From Lampris incognitus (Eukaryota > Chordata > Actinopteri > Lampriformes > Lampridae), in assembly GCF_029633865.1 (NCBI RefSeq), contig NC_079213.1:83796803-83860802 (forward strand): a stretch of 64,000 bases of DNA, written 5' to 3'. Made by a program: the position numbers and the translations under genes. The notes under the pieces were generated by a model. That model searched no databases and was not told the origin of the DNA. It worked only from the letters and a program-made list of their open reading frames with translations. This document shows positions 54,263 through 62,944 of this stretch, piece after piece. Positions within the stretch are counted from its first letter, which is position 1; every line of letters begins with the position of its first letter.

Positions 54263-54716
54263 TTCAGTTTTTTTATAAAAAACCTCCTTCAGGCTTGCAC
54301 TCCATCTCGCTCCCTGTGGTTTTCACCAGCAAGTCTATTGGCACTACCAGCCATCAACCTCAACATAATGGGTGCCAGGGCTTTCTCCTATGCTGCACCC
54401 AAATTCTTGAACTCCATTCCCATCACATCTGCTTACTGGACCCCATTACAGAATTCAAACCTGCTGTTAAAACCCACATTTTTAAACTAGCATACTCACT
54501 TTAAACGGCTTAAAAGCATCAAATTTGTCTTTTTTTTAAACTACTGATGATGTATGCTCTATTGCTTATTGTGTTTTATTGTTGATTGCATTAATGTTTT
54601 TTTACTTCTTCGTTTTATTGTATTTGATGTAAGGTGACCTTGAGTGTCATGACAGAAGCCATTATTATTATACTATTATTATTACTATTGTTATTATTAT
54701 TATCATTATTATTAAC
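54262..54716 (+). mobile_element. LINE 3' tail (L2/Maui-like), ends in (ATT)n
   Basis: Frame 54295-54490 reads GARAFSYAAPKFLNSIPIT and SNLLLKPTFLN, the C-terminus of a fish L2-type RT. The 3' UTR has GTAAGGTGACCTTGAGTGTC and the tail is an (ATT)n run at 54661-54715. It is 5'-truncated, and its junction is inside the ERV-2 integrase. Confidence 0.75.
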
Positions 54717-55425
54717 AGACATATTTGTGAGAATATTTGAGACTGCCACTTTAAAACAGAAAAACTTAAACTATGTAAAATTATTACAAATATATCCCAC
54801 AACCCATACATCATCTGAGACAGCGTGATTTTCAACAGGCAGATAATCTCCAGTGACAATAAGCTCAACAGCAGCAGGCATCGGCATCGTGCGTAATGAT
54901 TATCTATGTTTTCAAAACAGTGTCAAAACCCCATGCCATTAATTCTTTTGCCCATAACAGCATCTAATTTTTGATTGCTTCCACATGAAGTCCACATGTA
55001 AGCACATTTTTGCAACCCAGTAAACATGAATGTTATGCAACTGACACCAAAATCAATGAAGTTTTCCCATTCAAAATGGATAATGTTGTTTTCAGTTGAG
55101 TGCTACTATCACCCTCTAACATGTGTACACGATTATTGCATAAATCCTTACATTCAAAATACTAAAAACAACAATCAAAAAATCGACACTGTTATGTGGA
55201 TGAAATGTGGTGAAGCAGAGAGGAGACTATGACCAGCGAGACAAAACAGTACAATGTATCCTATCTTTACAATATTTTCTTTTAAATTACATTAGTTTGG
55301 AATACAGTAAAAATATTTTTGTAGAATTTTTGTGTGCTGAACAATCTTCAGACTAATGGAAGAAATGTGGTGACCATCAGTTCCAACTGTGGAGAAATAA
55401 GCATTCAGGGTTGACCATGTGACTG
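54717..55425. other. Unassigned AT-rich DNA
   Basis: No coding region or repeat family recognised. Confidence 0.4.
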
Positions 55426-55550
55426 TGATGGCCGGGCAGCCTGTCCAGAGTGTCGCCTCGCCTGCTGCCCAATGACTGCTGGGATAGGCTCCAGCAACCC
55501 TGCGACCCTGAGAGCAGGATAAGCGGCTTGGATAATGGATGGATGGATGG
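55426..55550 (+). repeat. Fish SINE/LINE tail fragment ending in (GGAT)n
   Basis: GGCCGGGCAGCCTGTCCAGA, ATGACTGCTGGGATAGGCTC and GGATAATGGATGGATGGATG. The mirror of this tail begins the element at 56486. Confidence 0.75.
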
Positions 55551-56485
55551 TTGACCATGTGATACTGATGCTGATAATTAGCATGTTGCACGTCTTTATT
55601 TATGCAATGATAAAAGACATATTTCCATTTGGTGACATTTTTGTACTTACTGAAAATATGTTTCATTCTGAAACATGAGTTTAACATTTTGAATGCTTTA
55701 GGGACTTTTGCAGGTGATGTATAAAGTTATGCTAAACACAAATAGTTTTGGGGATGTAGACCATGTTGTTGTTGTTATAAGCAACAGAGGAAAACTGAAG
55801 GCACCTGCCTATCACCATGTAAATACTGCCTTTAGTGGTCAAGACTGGAACAGACAGACCAAATACACATTTTACTCTTTACATACATGATTTATATTAA
55901 CACTGTTCAAAATGGCTCCAACATATATGTTTCATCATCAGTTAATAAATAGTTACTCATTTCAATCCTGTGATATTTCTGGGCTTCATGAACAAGTTTG
56001 TAAACTATGGAAGCACACCTTCCTGCCACTAAATAAAACCGCAACCCAACCGCCGGAGAGGAAGCAGAGGATGAATGAATGAACATTCCTGCCACTAAAA
56101 AAATCAAGAATGGCTGAATTGGATTTTTTTCCCTCAAAATTGAAACTTTATATCTCAGAATCCGTACTGGCAGTCTGTGGTCAAAAAACATCCAAAGGGT
56201 ATATATGTTACGGGTAATGTGAAAAAACAGTTAATGTGCAAACTACCCAACATAAGGCATGTGTGACCAGATGACTGAATGCTGACCTGATTCTGGGTAC
56301 ATGTGCGTTAGTGGCAGTGTGGTGTCAGAAAGGAAAGTAACTCACACACTGCACCACTATCCCATATTAGACAAGGATATTTAATCTGTGTTAATATAGC
56401 AAGATGGAAGATCATATCTATTTTCCAAGGGAAAGGGGCATGCCAGAGTTTTCTATAAAAAGGATGAGAAGAAAAGGCAACCAAA
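55551..56485. other. Unassigned DNA
   Basis: No gene or known repeat seen. Confidence 0.35.
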
Positions 56486-56618
56486 TCCATCCATCCATCC
56501 ATTATCCAAACCACGTATCCTATTCGGGGTTGCGGGGATGCTGGAGCCTATCCCAGCAGTCATTGGATGGCAGGAGGGGAGACACCCTGGACAGGCTGCC
56601 AGTCTATCACAGGGTGAG

Positions 56619-56649
<31 letters not shown>

Positions 56650-56872
56650 GGACAATTTAGTACGGCCGATTCACCTGATCTACATGTCTTTGGACTGTGG
56701 GAGGAAACCGGAGCACCCAGAGAAAACCCACGCAGACACAGGGAGAACACGCAAACTCCACACAGAGGACGACTCCGGACGACCCCCAAGGTTGGACTAC
56801 CCTGGGGCACAAACCCAGGACCTTCTTGCTGTTAGGCGACCGCGCTAACCATTGTGCCACCATGCCACCTGG
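56486..56872 (-). mobile_element. tRNA-derived SINE with (GGAT)n tail
   Basis: Minus-strand: head near 56872 GGTGGCATGGTGGCACAATG and GGTTAGCGCGGTCGCCTAAC, with box B weakened to GGTCCTGGGTTTGTGCCCC. The body has TTTGGGTGCTCCGG-like wording. The tail reads GGATAATGGATGGATGGATG at 56486. A CA microsatellite (56621-56645) interrupts it. Confidence 0.75.
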
Positions 56873-56916
56873 CAGTCAAATCAATATTAGAAAATACAAT
56901 ACATATTTATTGATAG

Positions 56917-56920
56917 TGTT

Positions 56921-56994
<74 letters not shown>
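56917..56994. repeat. (TG)n(AG)n compound microsatellite
   Basis: About 12 TG units followed by about 27 AG units. Confidence 0.95.
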
Positions 56995-56998
<4 letters not shown>

Positions 56999-57239
56999 GC
57001 TTGGTTAACTGAGACATACATGCTCTGATGGTTTCCAGTTAGTTTTTCTCAACAGCATATAAATGCAGTTCCTGAATCATTGTCTTCATCCTCAAAACAT
57101 CTGCAAGTGCATTTCCCACAACAATTAAAGTGTCTAGTGCAACTCTGTACTCCACCAGCAAAAGTACCTTAAACATTTTGTAATATGCTGTAGCTACATA
57201 ACCTAGGATATAATTGGCTGACACGACACCTCATTTGCA

Positions 57240-57753
57240 TATGTCAGGGTTATATAAGGATGCTTGCTGCATGACTAAAACACACAAGATGGACGTTGCA
57301 ATAAAGAGTAGTCAGACGTGATATTGTCTCCTGTCCATTTCCTATAAGACCACTGAAAGAGTGACTATAGCGAAACCACAAAGTATCACACATTTAAAAT
57401 GTTAATATAACCGGTTATTTTCTTGCCCGTTGCGGGATTCGATACGGGGTGTACTATACCACAAGTCGACATCACTAACCGCTCGGCTAAAGGATCAGAC
57501 CCGTTAATTAGGGACTAACGTGTCTTATTAGTAGTTTACATTAAGTTCAATGTTACATAAATTTGGTAATGAGTACAACAGTGTCACCAAATGGAAAATA
57601 TGTCTGTCGTTACATGGAAAAAGGACAGGCAATTTGCTAAGCATCAGCATCAATATGACATGGCCAACCCTGAATGCATCTTCCTTTAACTCATATACCA
57701 CACTTAGACCTGATGATCACCTGATGACTATAGCGAAACTACAAAGTATTACA
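57240..57753 (+). repeat. Putative 5' LTR of the Mag-type Gypsy (Gypsy-3), split by a SINE-like insert
   Basis: A TATA box (GGGTTATATAAGG, 57247-57259) and AATAAAG (57300-57306) stand in LTR order. The sequence GACTATAGCGAAAC(C/T)ACAAAG occurs at 57363-57390 and 57726-57753, flanking an insert. After the second copy, TGATGTCAGAATAGCGGA may be the primer site ahead of gag at 57792. Confidence 0.5.
57391..57725 (-). mobile_element. tRNA-like SINE insert in the Gypsy-3 LTR
   Basis: On the minus strand, TTTAGCCGAGCGGTTAGTG (box A-like) and GTATCGAATCCCGCAACGG (box B-like) lie at 57508 down to 57425. The 28-bp repeats on both sides (two differences) may be the target duplication. They are longer than usual, so a partial LTR duplication is the alternative. 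Confidence 0.5.
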
Positions 57754-57791
57754 TGATGTCAGAATAGCGGACTCATCGTCTACCATTCAAA

Positions 57792-58373
57792 ATGGATTCC
57801 TCGGGTGTTCCAATACCGAGATTGGATTGGGACTCGACCAATTTGACGGAGTTGTGGAGAAGGTTCAAGCAACATGTGCAGCTAATGTTCACTGGACCGT
57901 TGAAGGCAAAGAGCGAGGAGGATAAGTGCAGCTACCTCCTTCTGTGGGTCGGAGACAAAGGACGGGATATTTTCAATAAGTGGACACCGACAGCGGGCCA
58001 GGCAAAGGTATTGCAAACGTACTGTGATAAATTCGAGGAGTATGTTATCTCGAAAGCTAACCCAATCCTTGCCAGATATAAATTTCAAGAGACAATGCAA
58101 GGTGCTAGCGAATCGTTTGAGCAATTTGTAAAAGACTTGAAACTGCTAGTTAAAAAATGCGGCTATGCTAACGCAGACGAAATTGTTAGGGACCGTACTG
58201 TTTTCGCAACAAACTTGCCTAAAGTCCGAGAGAAACGACTTAGCCATGGAGCTACACTAGACTTAGCAACCAACTCGCCTAAAGTCCGAGAGAAACTGCT
58301 TAGCCATGGAGCTACACTAGACTTAGCAAAAGCGTTGGACATCGCACATTCACACGAGCTAGCACAAGAGTAG
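57792..58373 (+). pseudogene. Gypsy-3 (Mag-type) gag, N-terminal part
   Basis: Opens MDSSGVPIPRLDWDSTNLTE, then LWRRFKQHVQLMFTGPLKAK, CSYLLLWVGDKGRDIFNKW and SESFEQFVKDLKLLVKKCGY, ending AHSHELAQE and a TAG at 58371. It is the capsid-like gag of the fish K02A2.6/Mag group. Reading through the TAG continues to the Copia target site at 58421 and resumes in frame after the Copia at 62945, so the amber is probably a Gln codon change. It carries a 60-bp in-frame tandem duplication (58206-58325). Confidence 0.75.
58206..58325 (+). repeat. 60-bp tandem duplication in Gypsy-3 gag
   Basis: Two adjacent units of exactly 60 bp encode versions of NLPKVREKRLSHGATLDLAT and NSPKVREKLLSHGATLDLAK. They differ at only a few bases and keep the frame. 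Confidence 0.9.
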
Positions 58374-58416
58374 ATGAAAGGTATGGTGAACAATCCCGCG
58401 CCATCAGCTAGCCATG

Positions 58417-58421
58417 CAGTC
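58417..58421. repeat. Copia 5-bp target duplication (partner 62940-62944)
   Basis: CAGTC on both sides of the LTR pair, the 5-bp duplication expected for Copia integrase. Confidence 0.9.
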
Positions 58422-58577
58422 TGTTGCATTGTTCATATTTATGTCACGGATGTCTAGCTACATACTTGTTTGGTATGTTAATATACTTTTGTAGAGTTAG
58501 ACTGCAGGAGCAAACATTAGACGTCCAGTCGTACTTGGTGGGGCAGGAAGAGAACTTTATTGCACATGCGCAGAAGT

Positions 58578-58661
<84 letters not shown>

Positions 58662-58755
58662 GATACCCGCAAGGACCAAAATAGCTGCTTATAGCGCAGT
58701 AAATAATACAGTTGCTGACTGGCTGTATATGTGAGACTGCACATTATGTTCAACA
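58422..58755 (-). repeat. Copia 3' LTR (relative to the element)
   Basis: Identical to 62670-62939 except for a long (CA)n at 58580-58659, one T/G change near 58711 and an AT next to the microsatellite. Confidence 0.95.
58580..58659. repeat. (CA)n microsatellite in the Copia LTR
   Basis: About forty CA units, against about six at the same place in the partner LTR (62829-62840). Confidence 0.95.
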
Positions 58756-58836
58756 CCCTCACTCAGGCTCACCTTTACAGACTTACATGAAAAGAAAAAC
58801 AGGTCTTCCTTAAAACATAAATTACCTATGCCGGTA

Positions 58837-58882
58837 ATTAACATAACATAACATAACATAACATAACATAACATAACATAAC
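58837..58882. repeat. (ACATA)n microsatellite in the Copia 3' UTR
   Basis: Nine or so ACATA units between the RNase H stop and the LTR. Confidence 0.95.
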
Positions 58883-58953
58883 GGTAACATTATTCCTTGA
58901 ATAACAACTCAGGAAAGCCCCAACTTTATTGTTGTTTGATGCTTCTGGGTTAT

Positions 58954-59649
58954 CTATGTTTCCCCAAACAAATAACATCTGAACTTCTCAAACTTTGCTT
59001 TTGTCAGTGGTTTGGTCAACACGTCGGCCATCATGTTTTCTGTGGGACAGTATTCAATGGATATTTTACCATCAATATGTGCGGCTCGCACAAAATGATA
59101 TTTAATATCAACATGTTTGCTCCGTTGCCTACATACTGGATTTTTGGACAGAGCAATCGTCCCCTGATTGTCTTTGAATATTCTCACTGGTGTGTGCTGC
59201 CTATCCTTATTCATCCCTTGAAGTAATTGAACAAGATATAGGCTCTCTTGGGCAGTGGCTGCTAGAGCCATGTACCCCGCCTCGCATGTTGACAAAGCCA
59301 CTGTTGGTTGTTTCCTAGTCTTCCAGGATACAACTGGACCCTCTTTGACCAAGCTAAAACAGTACCCAGTAGTACTCCTCCTGTCATTTTGGTCTGACGC
59401 CCAGTCGGCATCACTATAACCCTCTAGTTTAAGGTCTTTGTCACTTCTTTTGTAACATAGCTCATATTCAATTGTGCCGTTCAAGTAACGTAGCACCTGT
59501 TTAGCTGTTACCCAGTGTTGTTGTTTTGGCTGTGCTAAGGGTTGTGACAACTTGCTGACCACCCAGCTTAGGTCTGGTCTAGTAGAGGTCATTATGTAGA
59601 TCAGACTGCCAACTATCTCTCTGTAACCTGTGGCATCTACAACCTCACC
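58954..59649 (-). pseudogene. Copia RNase H after an in-frame amber codon
   Basis: From the codon after the TAG the frame runs on without a break: GEVVDATGYREIVGSLIYIM, then RPDLSWVVSKLSQP, LEGYSDADWASDQNDRRSTT (first Asp), LSTCEAGYMALAATAQESLY (Glu) and RSKHVDIKYHFVR, ending at 58954. It is the C-terminal end of the same polyprotein. One base change or readthrough would link them. Confidence 0.85.
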
Positions 59650-62592
59650 CTACTCATCAAAATTTAGCTTTTGCTCACAGGGTGTTGACCTCGGTTTACA
59701 GTCGGACATGCCAAACCTCTGTAGCACCTTTGCAATGTGTCTTGCCTGACTCATCTTGATTTCTCCCTTTTTCTGTGTGAAATCAATACCCAAGAAATGT
59801 TTAAGCTCCCCTAGATCCTTCATTTTGAACTTCATTTTCAACATTTCCTTTACCTCACTGATCAAGTCGTTGTTGTTGGCTGCAATTATTAAATCGTCCA
59901 CCCAAATAATCAGGATCACCTTCTCATTTTCAGATTGTTTATCATATACACAATTATCGGCCGCATTCTGGATAAATCCGTTTTCTACTAGGTGATCATG
60001 TAGGAGTTTGTTCCAGTTGCGCCCTGATTGTTTCAGGCCATACAACGACTTGTTCAGCTTACAAACCAAACGATCATCAGTGTTGGACTCAACTATGAAT
60101 CCCTCCGGCTGTTCTATATACACCTCACAGTCCATCGGGGCATGTAGGTACGCCGTTTTCACGTCCATCTGATGGAGCACTAGGTCGTCTTGTGCCGCCA
60201 TCTGCATCAGAATTCTCACTGATGTCATGTTAGCAGTTGGGGAGAATGTCTCTTTATAATCTATCCCCTCTATCTGGCTATAGCCCTTAGCTACATATCT
60301 AGCTTTGTATGTTTCAGATTCATCATGGTTCTCTTTAATCGTAAAGACCCAGTGACCTCCCACAACAGTTTTCCCTTTAGGAAGTGTGGTCAATGTGAAC
60401 GTTTCGTTCTCTTTTAAAGAGTTAATCTCTTCTTCCATTGCGTTAGCCCACTTCTGAGACTTATTAGAGCTCATGGCCTCCTTGAATGTGTTTGGTACCC
60501 CAAATACAGCTCTATAAAAATAATCCACATCTTGCTCGTCAGTACATTCTGCTTTACACTGGTAATCTTCAAGATATTTTGGGGTCTTCCTCTCTCTAGT
60601 TGGGTAGCGGTTTCTGCCCTCACTATCCCCCTGGTTATTAGAAAGTGTACCACTTTCACCTCCTGTACCTGTAATCTGGGGCTGCTCATCAGTCCTAACT
60701 GGTACTACATCAGGCTCGTATGAGTCTATATCCTCATAGCTGTCTCCATCGTTGTGTGGACCTGTTTGTGTCTGGCAGTCTCTGTTGCTCTTCTGTATGA
60801 ACTTAACTAATCTATGCTTTGACACTTTTCCTGTTTTTGGATAATATACATTGTATGCAGGGCTGTATTTATCATATCCTATGAAAATGCCCTTCTCGCA
60901 CCTTGGATCCAGTTTCTTTTTGTCTTGTCTATAGGCATAGCACTCAGTGCCAAAAACCATCATATGGGAAATATTTGGTGTTTTCCCTGTGAAAGCACTG
61001 TATGGGGTTTGCTTTAATCGCTTACAATAGCACCTGTTGCGTATCTGTGCAGCTGTCTGCACCGCAAACCTCCATAGCTGTTTTGGCATCTTACTTTCTA
61101 GCAGCATACATCGTGCCATGTCAAATAATGTTCTCCAGTTTCGTTCTGCCGTGCCGTTCTGATGCGGCGAGTAGGGGGCACTAGTTTGGTGACTAATTTT
61201 ATTTTCTCTCAGCAGATCTTGGAAACATCCTCCAGTGAACTCGGTACCATTGTCAGACCTAATGGTTTTCACCTGCCCAAAGGAGGCAGTGTCAGCTAAG
61301 AATTTTTCGGTAGCCTTAGCTGTATCACTCTTTGACCTCATGAAATATGTCCATGTCATACTGCTATAGTCATCTGTGAAAGCTATGGTGTATTTATACC
61401 CATCTTTATCAGTAGGCTCGATCGGGCCGCACAGATCTGTATGGACTAGTTCAAGTATTCCTTTAGCTTTGCTATCAGCCTGTCTATTTCTAGACTCCAC
61501 AAATTTTCCTTGTGTACATGTTTCACAGTTGAAGTTAGATTTGTCATTTTTCCCCTTAATCATCATTCCTTCAACTACACCTTCTAGTCTTGAAACATCA
61601 TCTAAGTTACAATGACCAAGGATTCTGTGCCACGTTTCAATATCATGACATCCTTTGTATCCGTCAACATTATCATCAGTATTATTAGCTCTAGACAAAT
61701 AATACAGTTTCCCAAATACGTCAATGTTAAACTTGGTACCCTCGTTTTTATACCCCATCCAATTTTCACCTTCCTTGAAGTGGATTTCTGCTCCGTTACT
61801 TGAGGCTGCTTTAACGGAAAAAATGTCCTGAGGAAACGTCGGGATATACAGGGCCCTCTTCAGTCGTGCTGTCACCTTTCTTCCTTCGCTGTCAATTAAG
61901 GTGACTTCAGCTTCTCCTCTGGCCTTGGCAACTCCGGTAGCCTTTGTCCCGTCTGCAAGTTCAATCACGTGACTCTTGGGCTTAAAGCCTTTATCGACTG
62001 TTTTGAACTTTGTAAAGTCATTTATCATGTGTGACGTCGCGCCAAAGTCGACCATCAAACCTCTGTTGTTGACAGTCCGCCTCACCGGCCTGGTGTCCTC
62101 TTTCATCTTGAAGCAATATGACCTGCCTTCCCGGTCATCGGCGTCCGCCTCTATTTCTCGGTGGGTGCCGTCTGTCTCTCGGTGCGCTCCCCAGCGTCCG
62201 TCCTGGTCCCCCGCTGCACCCTGCTCTGCTCCGGTCACTCCCGCGATGGCGTCTCGCTGCTTCCCCCAGCCTCGCGCGTCTCTCCTGCGTTCCGCTCTTC
62301 TTGGTTCAGGCATGCTCGTACATGTTCGAGACATATGCCCTTTTTTGTGGCATCTGAAGCACTCAATTTCGGCCATGCTCTTTCTCTCTCTACCTCTTCC
62401 ACGAGAGGTGGTGGCTGCTGTGGCAGCTCTTATCACACTGTCCCCGTCATCACCATTACTCGGCTTGTACCTTTCTGTGTCTTCAAAGCTCTCAACTGGA
62501 CAGCATTTTCGCCCGCAGCGATAACTGGCACGTTCAGTAGAGTCTCGCTGAGTCCTCTCAACTCCATGTGGGCTAGGAAGCGAGTTTCCCAT
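59650..62592 (-). CDS. Copia Pol: zinc knuckle, protease, integrase, RT
   Basis: 980 open codons. A CX2CX4HX4C knuckle (CFRCHKKGHMSRTC) lies at 78-91. Protease VDFGATSHM is near 181. The integrase has a zinc-binding WHRILGHCNLDDV and C..C pair, then HTDLCGPIE, TIRSDNGTEFTG and HQNGTAERNWRTL with D, D and E. RT has HQMDVKTAYLHAPMDCEVYI, KSLYGLKQSGRNWN and the VDD box IIWVDDLIIAANN. The first codons are not native, because the gag core is deleted ahead of them. It ends at an amber TAG (59650-59652). The downstream RNase H is in the same frame. Confidence 0.9.
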   Translation of the reverse strand: MGNSLPSPHGVERTQRDSTERASYRCGRKCCPVESFEDTERYKPSNGDDGDSVIRAATAATTSRGRGRERKSMAEIECFRCHKKGHMSRTCTSMPEPRRAERRRDARGWGKQRDAIAGVTGAEQGAAGDQDGRWGAHRETDGTHREIEADADDREGRSYCFKMKEDTRPVRRTVNNRGLMVDFGATSHMINDFTKFKTVDKGFKPKSHVIELADGTKATGVAKARGEAEVTLIDSEGRKVTARLKRALYIPTFPQDIFSVKAASSNGAEIHFKEGENWMGYKNEGTKFNIDVFGKLYYLSRANNTDDNVDGYKGCHDIETWHRILGHCNLDDVSRLEGVVEGMMIKGKNDKSNFNCETCTQGKFVESRNRQADSKAKGILELVHTDLCGPIEPTDKDGYKYTIAFTDDYSSMTWTYFMRSKSDTAKATEKFLADTASFGQVKTIRSDNGTEFTGGCFQDLLRENKISHQTSAPYSPHQNGTAERNWRTLFDMARCMLLESKMPKQLWRFAVQTAAQIRNRCYCKRLKQTPYSAFTGKTPNISHMMVFGTECYAYRQDKKKLDPRCEKGIFIGYDKYSPAYNVYYPKTGKVSKHRLVKFIQKSNRDCQTQTGPHNDGDSYEDIDSYEPDVVPVRTDEQPQITGTGGESGTLSNNQGDSEGRNRYPTRERKTPKYLEDYQCKAECTDEQDVDYFYRAVFGVPNTFKEAMSSNKSQKWANAMEEEINSLKENETFTLTTLPKGKTVVGGHWVFTIKENHDESETYKARYVAKGYSQIEGIDYKETFSPTANMTSVRILMQMAAQDDLVLHQMDVKTAYLHAPMDCEVYIEQPEGFIVESNTDDRLVCKLNKSLYGLKQSGRNWNKLLHDHLVENGFIQNAADNCVYDKQSENEKVILIIWVDDLIIAANNNDLISEVKEMLKMKFKMKDLGELKHFLGIDFTQKKGEIKMSQARHIAKVLQRFGMSDCKPRSTPCEQKLNFDE

Positions 62593-62684
62593 AACTCGTA
62601 TCCTCTCTCGTCGCCGTCGAACAAAAGTCTATTAAATCGCTGACTAGACATGGCACTGGGCCCATAACCTGTTGCATTGTTCAT
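62433..62684 (-). pseudogene. Copia gag N-terminal remnant
   Basis: Reads MSSQRFNRLLFDGDERGYEL and WETRFLAHMELRGLSETLLN, the family's N-terminal gag. The likely start is the Met at 62651; the upstream ATG lies in the LTR. After about 62545 the frame leaves gag. The capsid core up to the zinc knuckle is deleted, leaving FEDTERYKPSNGDDG in the other frame. Confidence 0.7.
62656..62669 (-). promoter_or_regulatory. Copia primer-binding site, internal tRNA-iMet type
   Basis: On the minus strand GGTTATGGGCCCAG directly follows the LTR. It is the exact complement of CTGGGCCCATAACC, the anticodon-arm part of initiator tRNA-Met. Copia-type elements are known to prime from such a half-tRNA. Confidence 0.85.
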
Positions 62685-62939
62685 ATTTATGTCACGGATG
62701 TCTAGCTACATACTTGTTTGGTATGTTAATATACTTTTGTAGAGTTAGACTGCAGGAGCAAACATTAGACGTCCAGTCGTACTTGGTGGGGCAGGAAGAG
62801 AACTTTATTGCACATGCGCAGAAGTCATACACACACACACATATGGATACCCGCAAGGACCAAAATAGCTGCTTATAGCGCAGTAAATAATACAGTGGCT
62901 GACTGGCTGTATATGTGAGACTGCACATTATGTTCAACA
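62670..62939 (-). repeat. Copia 5' LTR (relative to the element)
   Basis: Carries only about six CA units, where the other LTR has about forty. Confidence 0.95.
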
Positions 62940-62944
62940 CAGTC

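Larger units (their letters stand above)
58422..62939 (-). mobile_element. Copia LTR retrotransposon, young, gag core deleted
   Basis: The LTRs are at 58422-58755 and 62670-62939 and begin TGTTGCATTG and end GTTCAACA. Outside the CA run they differ at about two positions by eye. CAGTC duplications flank the element. The minus-strand order is gag remnant, protease, integrase, RT, RNase H, the order that defines Copia. It is inserted in the gag of the Gypsy-3 element. Confidence 0.95.

Noticed and set aside
57425..57510. tRNA gene
   Set aside because: Has box A- and B-like words on the minus strand, but the cloverleaf is incomplete and it sits in a repeated SINE-like insert.
58444..58762. Cys/Val-rich minus-strand ORFs
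   Set aside because: Translation of the CA microsatellite in the Copia LTR.
61976..62643. Plus-strand ORFs of 160-182 codons
   Set aside because: Shadows of the Copia gag/pol region.
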